The notes beneath the pieces were generated by a model. It did not search any database and was not told the origin of the DNA. It worked only from the letters and a program-made list of their open reading frames with translations. A stretch of 18,918 nucleotides of DNA, from NCBI GenBank assembly GCA_030632545.1, contig DAOVUO010000008.1:1-18918 (forward strand), written 5' to 3'. Below, piece after piece: positions 6,902 to 15,030 of this stretch (its first letter is position 1; every line of letters starts with the position of its first letter). A program made the translations under genes and the position numbers. This DNA comes from Bacteroidales bacterium. Its GTDB lineage: Bacteria; Bacteroidota; Bacteroidia; Bacteroidales; DYOH01.

Positions 6902-8158
6902 TTAACCAAAATCGTCAAACATAACATTTTCATCTGGAACACCTAAATCATAAAGCATTTTTTTAACGGCACCAATCATCATTGGAGGCCCACAAAGATA
7001 ATATTCAATATCTTCTGGAGCTTCATGTTTTGATAAATACTCGTCGAAAATTACTTGGTGAATAAAGCCAGTTTTTCCTTCCCACTTATCCTCTTCTTTT
7101 GGTTCGGAAAGTGCAATAGTGAAATCAAAGTTGCTATTTGCATTTTTAATCTCGTTAAAATCATCCTCGTAGAAAACTTCTCTTATTGAACGTGCTCCAT
7201 ACCAGTAAGTAGAAACTCTGTTTGTTTTTTGAGTTTTATATTGGTCGAAAATGTGCGAACGCATTGGAGCCATTCCTGCACCACCGCCAATAAACATCAT
7301 TTCGTTTTGGGTTTCTCTGATAAAAAATTCACCATAAGGCCCAGAAATAACTACATTATCGCCTGTCTTACGCGAGAAAATATACGAAGAACAAATTCCT
7401 GAATTAACATCCATGAAACCGCCTTTTGCTCTATCCCAAGGTGGAGTTGCAATACGGATATTCAACATAATAATGTTGTTTTCGGCAGGATGATTAGCCA
7501 TAGAATAAGCTCTGTAAGTGGGCTCTGGGTTTTTCATGTATAAATTCCACATTTTAAACTGATCCCACTCATCTTTATATTCTTCTTCTACTTCTATATC
7601 TTTACTAAAGTTTACATTTAATTGTGGAACATCAATTTGAATATAACCACCTGATTTAAAGTCTAACTCTTCTCCTGCAGGAAGCTTAACAACAAACTCC
7701 TTGATAAAAGTAGCCACATTGTGGTTTGAAACCACAGTACAATCCCATTTTTTGATACCCAAAATTTCTTGTGGGATACCAATTTTCATATTGTCTCTAA
7801 TCTTAACCTGACAGCCTAAACGCCAATTGTTTTGCTGCTCTTTACGGCTAAAAAATCCTTTTTCAGTGGGTAGAATAGTTCCGCCACCATCTAAAACCTG
7901 TAATCTACACATTCCACAGCTTCCACCGCCACCACAGGCCGCTGGTAGAAAAATTTTATTCTCTGATAGTGTGCTTAATAATGTAGTTCCAGGATTTACT
8001 ATTAGTTCGGTATCATCATTAATTGTAAGAGTTACTTCACCCTGAGGTGTAAGTTTTGCTTTAGCAATTAATAAACCTATAACAAGAACTAAAATGATAA
8101 CAAGAAATACTACTGTTCCTGAAAAAATAATTGTTGTATTGGATGCTAGTATAAACAT
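6902..8158 (-). CDS. nqrF: Na+-translocating NADH:quinone oxidoreductase subunit F
   Basis: The NADH-oxidising entry subunit of Na+-NQR. It passes electrons from NADH through FAD to a 2Fe-2S centre and on to the membrane subunits. At 418 residues it is of normal length. Domains in order: one N-terminal membrane helix (about 10-32), a ferredoxin-like domain with Cys75, Cys81, Cys84 and Cys116 as 2Fe-2S ligands, an FAD-binding domain with RAYS at 216-219, and an NADH-binding domain with GGGAGMAPMRSH starting at 291 and CGPPMM near the C-terminus. The ending DDFG is typical of NqrF. Last gene of the operon, 16 bases after nqrE and followed by a clear terminator. Confidence 0.98.
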   Translation of the reverse strand: MFILASNTTIIFSGTVVFLVIILVLVIGLLIAKAKLTPQGEVTLTINDDTELIVNPGTTLLSTLSENKIFLPAACGGGGSCGMCRLQVLDGGGTILPTEKGFFSRKEQQNNWRLGCQVKIRDNMKIGIPQEILGIKKWDCTVVSNHNVATFIKEFVVKLPAGEELDFKSGGYIQIDVPQLNVNFSKDIEVEEEYKDEWDQFKMWNLYMKNPEPTYRAYSMANHPAENNIIMLNIRIATPPWDRAKGGFMDVNSGICSSYIFSRKTGDNVVISGPYGEFFIRETQNEMMFIGGGAGMAPMRSHIFDQYKTQKTNRVSTYWYGARSIREVFYEDDFNEIKNANSNFDFTIALSEPKEEDKWEGKTGFIHQVIFDEYLSKHEAPEDIEYYLCGPPMMIGAVKKMLYDLGVPDENVMFDDFG

Positions 8159-8174
8159 ATTTAATTTTTTTAGC

Positions 8175-8792
8175 TTATAATTTAATTCCCATAAAGGTCA
8201 TAAATGCGATTCCCATCAGACCAGTAACAATAAACGTTATACCAACTCCACGAAGTGGTGCTGGAACGTTTGAATATCTAATTTTTTCACGAATTGCAGC
8301 AAGTCCTACAATGGCCAAAAACCATCCAAGTCCAGACCCTAGTCCGAAAGAAGTGGCTTGCCAAATGGAAGTGTATTCACGTTCTTGCATAAATAATGAA
8401 CCACCTAAGATGGCACAGTTTACTGCAATAAGTGGAAGGAATATACCCAATGAGCTATATAGCGCAGGGGCAAATTTTTCTACAATCATCTCAACCAATT
8501 GCACCATTGAGGCAATTACGGCAATAAAGATGATAAAGCTTAAAAAGCTTAGATCAACATCAGCAAATGTTGGGCTTATCCATGATAAAGCACCTTTTGC
8601 GAGCAAATAATTTTGAATTAGATAGTCAACCGGAACGGTGATTCCTAATACGAAAATTACTGCAAGGCCTAGTCCTGTAGAAGTTTCTACTGTTTTTGAA
8701 ACTGCTAAGTAAGAACACATGCCTAAGAAATAGGCGAAAACCATATTGTCGATAAATATCGACTTTACGAATATGTCAAGAAGTTCTTGCAT
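8175..8792 (-). CDS. nqrE: Na+-translocating NADH:quinone oxidoreductase subunit E
   Basis: Integral membrane subunit of Na+-NQR, with six predicted helices over 205 residues. Together with NqrD it holds an intramembrane iron centre. The two cysteines expected for this are present: Cys26 in FLGMCSYLAVS and Cys126 in IAVNCAILGGSLF, each in one inverted half of the protein. The segment GLGWFLAIVGLAAIREK near residues 154-170 is also typical. Adjacent to nqrD (25 bases) and nqrF (16 bases), in the canonical order. Confidence 0.98.
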   Translation of the reverse strand: MQELLDIFVKSIFIDNMVFAYFLGMCSYLAVSKTVETSTGLGLAVIFVLGITVPVDYLIQNYLLAKGALSWISPTFADVDLSFLSFIIFIAVIASMVQLVEMIVEKFAPALYSSLGIFLPLIAVNCAILGGSLFMQEREYTSIWQATSFGLGSGLGWFLAIVGLAAIREKIRYSNVPAPLRGVGITFIVTGLMGIAFMTFMGIKL

Positions 8793-8817
8793 TATAAATA
8801 ATTTTTATGTCGTTAGA

Positions 8818-9438
8818 CTATTTTTCTTCAATTAATTCTTTCACATTGGCTCTTTGAACCCAAATAATAACACCTACAGTGATTAATGCCATTGGAGGTA
8901 ATATCATTAAACCATTATCAGCATAACCAAAATTATAAAATGCTTTTGGAACTACTGGGAAACCCCAAAGTGTTCCTGATCCTAATAGCTCTCTGAAAAA
9001 GGCAACTATAATTAGAATAAGTCCATAGCCAGAAGCATTTCCAATACCATCTATAAGCGCAGGTATAGGTTTATTTCCTAAGGCAAATGCTTCCAAACGT
9101 CCCATTATAATACAGTTTGTTATAATTAAGCCAACAAAAACTGAAAGCTGCTTACTTACACTATAAACATAAGCTTTAAGTACCTGGTCAACTATAATTA
9201 CAAGCGATGCAATTACAACTAATTGAACAATAATACGAATGCGTGATGGTATAGTGTTTCTTAGCAACGAAATGATTACGTTGGCAAAAGCTAATACAAA
9301 AAGTACAGATAATGACATTACAACTGCGGCTTTAAGCTGAACTGTAATAGCAAGAGCTGCACATATTCCTAATATTTGAACCGTTACAGGGTTTTCAATA
9401 TTTATAGGATTAGTAAATAATTTATTATTCTTTCCCAT
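8818..9438 (-). CDS. nqrD: Na+-translocating NADH:quinone oxidoreductase subunit D
   Basis: Integral membrane subunit of Na+-NQR, homologous to NqrE and of opposite topology, 206 residues with about six helices. The conserved cysteines that share the intramembrane iron centre with NqrE are visible as Cys26 (ILGICAALA) and Cys109 (IITNCIIMGRLEAFAL). The segment FFRELLGSGTLWG in the C-terminal third is characteristic of NqrD and the related RnfE. It follows nqrC after only 6 bases, so translation may be coupled. Confidence 0.98.
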   Translation of the reverse strand: MGKNNKLFTNPINIENPVTVQILGICAALAITVQLKAAVVMSLSVLFVLAFANVIISLLRNTIPSRIRIIVQLVVIASLVIIVDQVLKAYVYSVSKQLSVFVGLIITNCIIMGRLEAFALGNKPIPALIDGIGNASGYGLILIIVAFFRELLGSGTLWGFPVVPKAFYNFGYADNGLMILPPMALITVGVIIWVQRANVKELIEEK

Positions 9439-9444
9439 TTTCTA

Positions 9445-10161
9445 TTAGTTTTTTTGAGTTTTCAAGAATGTTTCATAAGGTGCTAAACAATCGCTAATCA
9501 TAGCTTCTAAGCCTTTACTTGTGATTGTTCCGCCAGAAATTGCGTCCACGCCATGTTCTAAATCGCCTGCTGCCGCTGCTGCACCTTTACCGCCTTTATG
9601 CACAGTTATTGAAACGAATTTTCCTTCAGCATTAAATAGTGTTTTTCCTTTGAAAGGTTTTTGAAATGCTTCTTGATTGATTTCTGAACCTAATCCTGGT
9701 GTTTCGCCTTTATGGTCGAATACTGCACCGTAAATGGTGTTTAAATCCGCTTCTAATGCGATATAACCCCAAAGTGGCCCCCATAAACCTTTCCCTCTAA
9801 TCGGTATAATAAAATATTCTTTTTCTTCTTTTGTACATTTATAAATTGGAAGATCTCTATCGGCATGTGCTTTTGCAACCTCTTGAGCTAAATTTGAATT
9901 AAAAGCTATTTTGCCTTCAAGTTTTTCACCTTTTGAATTTACTACATAAGAATTTGTAATGAATTTCTTATAAAGTTCTTGTGCATTTTCAGTCGTGGCT
10001 TCTATGTTTACCGAAGCTAGAATATTCTGCTGTTTTTCTATTTCTATGTTTTTTTCTTGTAATGGTTGAAGCGTTATCGCAGTAAAAGATAAAGCTGCAG
10101 CAACAATGATTACCATTACTGAAGAATAAATAAAAATATATAAATTACTATTTGTATTCAT
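9445..10161 (-). CDS. nqrC: Na+-translocating NADH:quinone oxidoreductase subunit C
   Basis: Na+-NQR subunit with one N-terminal membrane helix (about 8-30) and a periplasmic FMN-binding domain, 238 residues. The FMN attachment motif near the C-terminus reads DAISGGTITS (206-215), with Thr212 as the expected covalent FMN site modified by ApbE. The site has SGGT where Vibrio NqrC has SGAT. Other family segments are RGKGLWGPLWGYIAL (122-136) and GETPGLGSEI (152-161). It lies 11 bases after nqrB and 6 bases before nqrD. Confidence 0.97.
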   Translation of the reverse strand: MNTNSNLYIFIYSSVMVIIVAAALSFTAITLQPLQEKNIEIEKQQNILASVNIEATTENAQELYKKFITNSYVVNSKGEKLEGKIAFNSNLAQEVAKAHADRDLPIYKCTKEEKEYFIIPIRGKGLWGPLWGYIALEADLNTIYGAVFDHKGETPGLGSEINQEAFQKPFKGKTLFNAEGKFVSITVHKGGKGAAAAAGDLEHGVDAISGGTITSKGLEAMISDCLAPYETFLKTQKN

Positions 10162-10172
10162 TATTTCTTATT

Positions 10173-11369
10173 TTATGCTTGTTTAACTTTTACACGGTTT
10201 AATCTCCTGCGAATATGCCCCTTTACAATATAATGGTCTATCAATGGCGCAAAAGCATTCATTAACAGAATTGATAGCATAACGCCTTCAGGATACGCAG
10301 GATTAAGAACTCTTACTAAGATGGCAATAAATCCAATTAAGAAACCATAAATCCATTTTCCTTTTTCTGTTTGTGACGCAGTTACTGGATCGGTAGCCAT
10401 AAAAACGGCACCAAAAGCAAATCCACCAATTATTAGATGTTCCCACCATGGTAAAGCCATGTAAGGATTTGTTGTAGTAGCAAATGTGTTTAGTAATAAG
10501 CCCATTGCTGCTCCACCTATAAATACAGAAAGCATAATTTTCCAGTTGGCAACGCCTGTCCAAAGTAGTATAATAGCTCCAATAAGAATCATTAACACCG
10601 ATGTTTCGCCTATTGAGCCTGGAACTATGCCGATGAAAGAGTCAAGTGCGCTCCATTTGGCATGGTAAAAATCTAAATTTCCAACAGCAGCTGCTGCATC
10701 ACCAAGAGGCGTTGCTCCTGTTATACCGTCTGCTAATTGTCCATCGGCAGCAATTTTTGCATAATCTGATGTCCATACTGTTGTACCCGACATTTTAGTT
10801 GGATATGCAAAGAATAAAATTGCACGTGTTAAAAGTGCAGGGTTGAATATGTTCATGCCCGTGCCACCAAATACTTCCTTGCCAAAAACAACTGCAAGAA
10901 TGGAAGCTACTGCCACCATCCAAAGCGGTACGTCAATTGGTACTATCATTGGAATAAGTAGACCTGACACGAGGAATCCTTCTTCAATCTCTTTTTGTTT
11001 TACATAAACAAAAACAAATTCGGTACCTAAACCAGCTACATAAGCAACAATAATTAAAGGAAGAGTTTTAAATAGTCCGTGGCTAAATTCAAGCCAAACC
11101 CCTGCATCAACAATTCCTTGTGCAAAATAGTGTTGGTATCCAGCGTTCCACATTCCAAAAAGTAATGCAGGAACAAGCGCAATAACAACTACCGACATTG
11201 TTCTTTTTAAATCGATAGAATCGCGAATATGTGCACCTTTTTTTGGTGCAGTTTCGCCTGCTACATAAAGGAACGTTTCAAAACTTTCAAATACGGGCAT
11301 CCATTTTTCGAATTTTGCCCCCTTTTCAAAGTTTGTCCTTAGTTTTGCAACGTAATTTTTTAATCCCAT
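10173..11369 (-). CDS. nqrB: Na+-translocating NADH:quinone oxidoreductase subunit B
   Basis: Main membrane subunit of Na+-NQR, related to urea-transporter folds, carrying the ion path, riboflavin and one covalent FMN. It has 398 residues, about ten helices and a hydrophilic N-terminal segment (about 1-50). The FMN-attachment motif DGITGATPL (214-222) gives Thr220 as the acceptor. Further typical stretches are FGGTGMNIFNPALLTRA (167-183) and FMATDPVTASQT (323-334). It follows nqrA after 19 bases. Cofactor loading should depend on ApbE encoded at the far end of this gene group. Confidence 0.98.
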   Translation of the reverse strand: MGLKNYVAKLRTNFEKGAKFEKWMPVFESFETFLYVAGETAPKKGAHIRDSIDLKRTMSVVVIALVPALLFGMWNAGYQHYFAQGIVDAGVWLEFSHGLFKTLPLIIVAYVAGLGTEFVFVYVKQKEIEEGFLVSGLLIPMIVPIDVPLWMVAVASILAVVFGKEVFGGTGMNIFNPALLTRAILFFAYPTKMSGTTVWTSDYAKIAADGQLADGITGATPLGDAAAAVGNLDFYHAKWSALDSFIGIVPGSIGETSVLMILIGAIILLWTGVANWKIMLSVFIGGAAMGLLLNTFATTTNPYMALPWWEHLIIGGFAFGAVFMATDPVTASQTEKGKWIYGFLIGFIAILVRVLNPAYPEGVMLSILLMNAFAPLIDHYIVKGHIRRRLNRVKVKQA

Positions 11370-11388
11370 GGATAAAATTATTTTTTTA

Positions 11389-12738
11389 TTAACTAAATTC
11401 TTTAATCATTAATTCAATACCTTTTCTTACAATGGATTGAACTGGAGTTTTAGAAGTGCAAATTACTTCACAAAGTGCAAATTCTTCTTCAGCAATTTCA
11501 TAAATTCCAAGTTGCTCCATTAAGTCGATATCTTCAATGATTATCGCTTTTAATAAATGAACAGGTAGAATATCCATTGGAACAACTTTTTCGTATTGTC
11601 CAGTTACTACAAATGGGCGATGACCACCTTGCATATTTGAATTAAGTGCGTACTCTTTATTTGGTCTTAACCAAGAAAAGAATGAACGTGATACACTGAA
11701 TTTGTTGAATCCTGGCAATGCCCAACCAAATAACTCTTGATCGTTGCCTTCTGGGATTATATTTACCTGTGAATGATAAAAACCTAAATAGGTGTCGATA
11801 TTAACTTTTTCGCCTGTTAATACGTTGCCAGAAATTATTCTATTATTATCTCCAATAATATTATCTGCAAGCAAGTCTTTGAGGGTTGTGCCAATTTGTG
11901 TATTGAAATATTGTGGGTCTTTAATTTGAGAACCTGCAACTGCAACAATTCTTTCATTGCTGTATTTTCCTGTGGAGAAAAGTTTGCCAATATTAACTAC
12001 ATCTTGCACATTAACGTACCAAACAAGTTCGCCCTTGTTTACTGGATCAATGTGGTGAATTTGAACACCAACTGTTCCTGCAGGGTGTGGGCCATCAAAA
12101 GCATATTTTTCTGCATTTTCAATATTCTGAAAGATATTGTTGCTTACTTTTGCGTCTAGTCCTAAATTTACTTTACCTTCTGTAAGTTTACTTAGAGCGT
12201 TAATTCCCATTTGAAATTCCTCTATACCACCTTTTAAAATAAGCTGGTAGTCGGGGGCCATAGGAGCAGAGTCAAAAGTAGAAATAAAAATAGCTTTTGG
12301 CGTTTGTGTTGGGTTTGCAATTACTGCATAAGGTCTTTGACGTAAAAACGCCCAGTTTCCGCTATCCAAAAGATTTTTTGTAATCTCTTCGCGTGATAGA
12401 GTGAGAGGATTTGCTTTTATAAAATCCAAACTTTCATTTTTTCCGTTCGCTTCAACTACTACCTCAAGTATTCTACGTCGTTCACCCCTGTTTATAGCAA
12501 CTACTTTACCACTTACCGGAGAAGTAAATTTTACTTCTGTAAGGTATTTGTCGTAAAATAATTCTGACCCTGCTTTTACTTCTTGGTCTACCTTAACGGC
12601 AAGTTTTGGAGTAAGTCCAGGAAAATCAGTAGGTTTTAACGCAAAATTAGAGGGTAATTTAGCAACGGCAAACTTTGGCTGCGGCTTGCCTTGCAAGCGA
12701 ATATCAAGCCCTTTTTTTAGCTTAATAATCTTTGTCAT
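11389..12738 (-). CDS. nqrA: Na+-translocating NADH:quinone oxidoreductase subunit A
   Basis: Cytosolic subunit of Na+-NQR implicated in quinone interaction, 449 residues as usual. N-terminal KKGLDIRLQGKP (8-19) is the family signature. A barrel-sandwich (biotinyl-like) segment FTSPVSGKVVAINRGERR lies at 71-88, and NqrA-type HPAGTVGVQIHHIDPV follows in the middle. First gene of the operon: a good promoter lies upstream, with a predicted leader of about 30 bases. All six subunits are intact and in the canonical order A-B-C-D-E-F, so the organism should couple NADH oxidation to sodium export. Confidence 0.98.
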   Translation of the reverse strand: MTKIIKLKKGLDIRLQGKPQPKFAVAKLPSNFALKPTDFPGLTPKLAVKVDQEVKAGSELFYDKYLTEVKFTSPVSGKVVAINRGERRRILEVVVEANGKNESLDFIKANPLTLSREEITKNLLDSGNWAFLRQRPYAVIANPTQTPKAIFISTFDSAPMAPDYQLILKGGIEEFQMGINALSKLTEGKVNLGLDAKVSNNIFQNIENAEKYAFDGPHPAGTVGVQIHHIDPVNKGELVWYVNVQDVVNIGKLFSTGKYSNERIVAVAGSQIKDPQYFNTQIGTTLKDLLADNIIGDNNRIISGNVLTGEKVNIDTYLGFYHSQVNIIPEGNDQELFGWALPGFNKFSVSRSFFSWLRPNKEYALNSNMQGGHRPFVVTGQYEKVVPMDILPVHLLKAIIIEDIDLMEQLGIYEIAEEEFALCEVICTSKTPVQSIVRKGIELMIKEFS

Positions 12739-12776
12739 ATTTTAAACTATTTATTGCTTTGTTTTAATTGAGCTCT

Positions 12777-12807
12777 CAAATGTAGTTAGTTTGTTGTATT
12801 TCGCCAA
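12777..12807 (-). promoter_or_regulatory. Promoter of the nqrABCDEF operon
   Basis: On the minus strand TTG (12807-12805), a 20-base spacer and TACATTTG (12784-12777) match the Bacteroidota consensus TTG-N19/20-TAnnTTTG. The implied start near 12770 gives a leader of about 32 bases before the nqrA ATG. This is the best promoter match in the window. Confidence 0.7.
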
Positions 12808-12841
12808 GCGTATATGAAAGTGTAGATATTTTAATAGCAGT

Positions 12842-12860
12842 ATATCTATAAACTAGATAT
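12842..12860. repeat. Inverted repeat upstream of the nqr promoter
   Basis: ATATCTA (12842-12848) and TAGATAT (12854-12860) form a perfect 7-base inverted repeat with a 5-base centre, 35 bases upstream of the nqr -33 element. A second dyad, ATGTTG/CAACAT with a 2-base centre, lies at 12892-12905. They could be operator sites for nqr or a weak hairpin after mazG. There is no T-run, and AT-rich DNA gives such repeats by chance. Confidence 0.3.
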
Positions 12861-12972
12861 GCCTTGTAGTCTGATTTTTATGTGTTTTTGCATGTTGAAC
12901 AACATTCAAAAGATGAGCGTTTAGGAGAATTAAAATATTTAATTTATAATTATTCTAAATTTAAAAAGCATT

Positions 12973-13758
12973 TTAAGTTTCTTCTTTTTTTGCTTCATCC
13001 CAAATAGTATTCATTTCAGATAAACTCATTTTGCGTAAATTAATTCCTTGCTTAATTGTTTTTTTCTCTAAATAATTAAATCGTCTGATAAATTTTCTAT
13101 TTGTTCGTTCAAGAGCATCATCTGGATTGATATCGTATAATCTAGCTGCATTGATTAAACTGAACAATAGGTCGCCAAATTCGGCTTCCATTTTATCTTG
13201 ATTACTATTTTTTACTTCTTCTTTGAGTTCGTTAAATTCTTCCTCAACTTTATCCCAAACTTGTTCTTTTTCGTCCCAATCAAAACCAACACCACGGGCT
13301 TTGTCTTGTAGTCTAAATGCTTTTATAATACTTGGTACAGAGCTGGGGATTCCTGAAAGTACAGTTTTATTCCCGTTTTTTTCTTTTAGTTTGAGTTCTT
13401 CCCAGTTTTGTGAAACTTCTTTTTTGTTTTCAACTTTGGTTTCGGCATAAATATGAGGGTGACGAAATATTAGCTTTTCGGCTAGTCCATCCATTACGTC
13501 AGCAATATCAAATTGTTTTTCTTCGCTTGCTATTTTTGAGTAAAAAATTAGGTGAAGGAAAACATCGCCTAATTCTTTTTTTATCCCATCCCAATCGCCC
13601 AATTGAATAGCCTCTGAAAGCTCATAAGTTTCTTCAAGTGTGAGAGTTCTGAGCGATTCTTTGGTTTGTACACTATCCCAAGGACATTGTTCGCGCAATT
13701 CGTCCATTACTTTTAGAATGTGTTCGAACGATTTTTTTTTCTGTTCTATTGAATTCAT
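12973..13758 (-). CDS. mazG: Nucleoside triphosphate pyrophosphohydrolase MazG
   Basis: Cytosolic enzyme that hydrolyses (d)NTPs to NMP and pyrophosphate, removing aberrant nucleotides. The 261 residues contain two tandem MazG domains, like E. coli MazG (263). The N-terminal domain has CPWD at 25-28, the metal-binding EETYE at 42-46 and ELGD at 62-65. The C-terminal domain has RGVGFDW (155-161), EEFNE at 173-177 and EFGD at 193-196. Both domains keep the acidic EExxE and ExxD residues. No mazEF toxin-antitoxin genes are adjacent, so the housekeeping role is more likely. It stands alone between the nqr promoter region and the ABM gene, with no clear promoter match upstream. Confidence 0.96.
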   Translation of the reverse strand: MNSIEQKKKSFEHILKVMDELREQCPWDSVQTKESLRTLTLEETYELSEAIQLGDWDGIKKELGDVFLHLIFYSKIASEEKQFDIADVMDGLAEKLIFRHPHIYAETKVENKKEVSQNWEELKLKEKNGNKTVLSGIPSSVPSIIKAFRLQDKARGVGFDWDEKEQVWDKVEEEFNELKEEVKNSNQDKMEAEFGDLLFSLINAARLYDINPDDALERTNRKFIRRFNYLEKKTIKQGINLRKMSLSEMNTIWDEAKKEET

Positions 13759-13914
13759 TTTGCTTCTTTGATATTATTAAGGGATTGTGATGGAATAAAT
13801 TGATAGTTTTAAACCAAGTTATTTTGTTTTTTAACAAGTTGCAAAATCTGCGAATAGCGAGCTATTTAAAGAATTTTCAAGGAAGTTAAAAGGCAAAAGA
13901 ACAAGTTGAAAGCG

Positions 13915-14211
13915 TCAAGTTATTTCGGAACAATCCCTAAGCGACCAAGCTTCGGGTTTGCCATTAAACCATTGTTTTGTGGTATTCCATGTTTGTTTAA
14001 AAAACTCAGAATTTTTATAATTATCTAAATCTTGAGCAGATTTCCAGTGGCTATGTGTAAAAAAGATTTCTGGATTATTTATATCTTGAAGAATTTCCAA
14101 AAAAGTACAGCCCTCGAAATCAACTATTTTTGCTGCTATTGATTGCTCAAATTCTTTAAATTTAGCAATATTTTGGGGGCTAAAACTTAGTTTAACAAAT
14201 CTAATTATCAT
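13915..14211 (-). CDS. ABM-fold (YgiN-like) monooxygenase family protein
   Basis: Small 98-residue protein with the ferredoxin-like alpha-beta layout of antibiotic biosynthesis monooxygenase (ABM) proteins: an opening strand MIIRFVKLSF, a helix (about 14-28), the strand pair around GCTFLEILQD and EIFFTHSHWKSAQDLDNY (48-65), and a terminal helix with FFKQTW. The strand ending in THSHW followed by a helix with a Tyr is characteristic. Members include quinol monooxygenases (YgiN), heme-degrading enzymes and autoinducer-2 processing enzymes; the sequence does not show which applies. Its ATG overlaps the last 11 bases of the upstream gene, so the two are probably translationally coupled. Confidence 0.8.
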   Translation of the reverse strand: MIIRFVKLSFSPQNIAKFKEFEQSIAAKIVDFEGCTFLEILQDINNPEIFFTHSHWKSAQDLDNYKNSEFFKQTWNTTKQWFNGKPEAWSLRDCSEIT

Positions 14212-14977
14212 AAAAAATTATTCTAATTGTTGTGTATATTTTTAAATTAATTAATTCTGTAATATTTCCTTTATTAATAGCTAATTCTAATAAATTTTGT
14301 GAGTTAAATAAACCTAGTATTTCGCCTGGTTCGATAGAATTATAATTTTTTGAAATAGTTTTTATTTTGTAATAGTTTGTACCAGGAAGAATCTTAAATT
14401 TTCTGTTTTTTTGATGATTCTCAAATAATTCTTTTGATATATTTGTTATGGCATTACCAAATGAATCAATATAAATAACTTGACCTTCAATTGTAGAATC
14501 CATATAATTTGCTAAAAGTGGGTACATTGAATTTAGCTTATCTGTTGTTTCAGCTATTTCGTCAATATTTTTTAAATCAATTAAGTGTAATGCGGCGGGT
14601 ACAAAAATATCTGCCATCACAAAAGTTGAGACTGTTTTATTTTTAATTTTAAAAATTTCGTGCTTAATTTTATTAAAAAGCATAAAAAACAATCCATTAT
14701 CTGCACCAATGAAGTATTGTCCAAATGCTTTCACTATAACATGCTTATTGCTTTTTGTTTGTTCCGATTCAACGCTTATAAGGTGTATTGTTCCATTAGG
14801 AAAATATTTGTAAGTATGTTCAATAATAAAAGTTGCATTTAATATATTGAAATGTGGTACAGTATGAGAAATGTCAATTATTTGCAAAGATTGCGTATGG
14901 CTTAGAAGCTTTGCCTTTACTACTGCAGCATAAAAATCTTTATTTTGCCAATCGGTAGTAAGTGTAATAATTGTCAT
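14201..14977 (-). CDS. SAM hydroxide adenosyltransferase family protein (DUF62)
   Basis: Member of the S-adenosylmethionine hydroxide adenosyltransferase family, relatives of fluorinase and chlorinase; archetypes hydrolyse SAM to adenosine and methionine. Recognised features are LTTDW at 6-10, IDISHTVPHFNILNATF at 34-50, FIGADNGLF at 89-97, ADIFVPAALHL at 122-132 and DSFGNAITNI at 171-180. At 258 residues it is near family size. The catalytic Asp-Arg-His triad of the archaeal enzymes is not fully kept by my alignment: the VDPGVG-type segment reads VESEQT (69-74), placing Glu70 at the Asp position and Lys78 or a neighbour at the Arg position, while His131 may match the His. Activity on SAM is therefore an inference. 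It is the first gene of a pair with the ABM gene and divergent from phoH. Confidence 0.85.
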   Translation of the reverse strand: MTIITLTTDWQNKDFYAAVVKAKLLSHTQSLQIIDISHTVPHFNILNATFIIEHTYKYFPNGTIHLISVESEQTKSNKHVIVKAFGQYFIGADNGLFFMLFNKIKHEIFKIKNKTVSTFVMADIFVPAALHLIDLKNIDEIAETTDKLNSMYPLLANYMDSTIEGQVIYIDSFGNAITNISKELFENHQKNRKFKILPGTNYYKIKTISKNYNSIEPGEILGLFNSQNLLELAINKGNITELINLKIYTTIRIIFYDN

Positions 14978-14996
14978 TAAATATAAAATTAAAGTA

Positions 14997-15027
14997 TTAT
15001 TAACTAAGGAAAATTGTGTTATTTTTG
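14997..15027 (+). promoter_or_regulatory. Putative promoter of the phoH-purC-pyk cluster
   Basis: The -7 box TATTTTTG at 15020-15027 matches TAnnTTTG. A TTA at 14997-14999 lies 20 bases upstream as an imperfect -33. The implied start near 15034 falls after an in-frame GTG at 15016, so the ATG at 15049 is chosen as the phoH start. Confidence 0.5.
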
Positions 15028-15030
15028 CAA

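Noticed and set aside
12973..13758. mazG as part of a toxin-antitoxin module
   Set aside because: No mazE or mazF-like gene is adjacent; the neighbours are nqrA and an ABM-fold gene.
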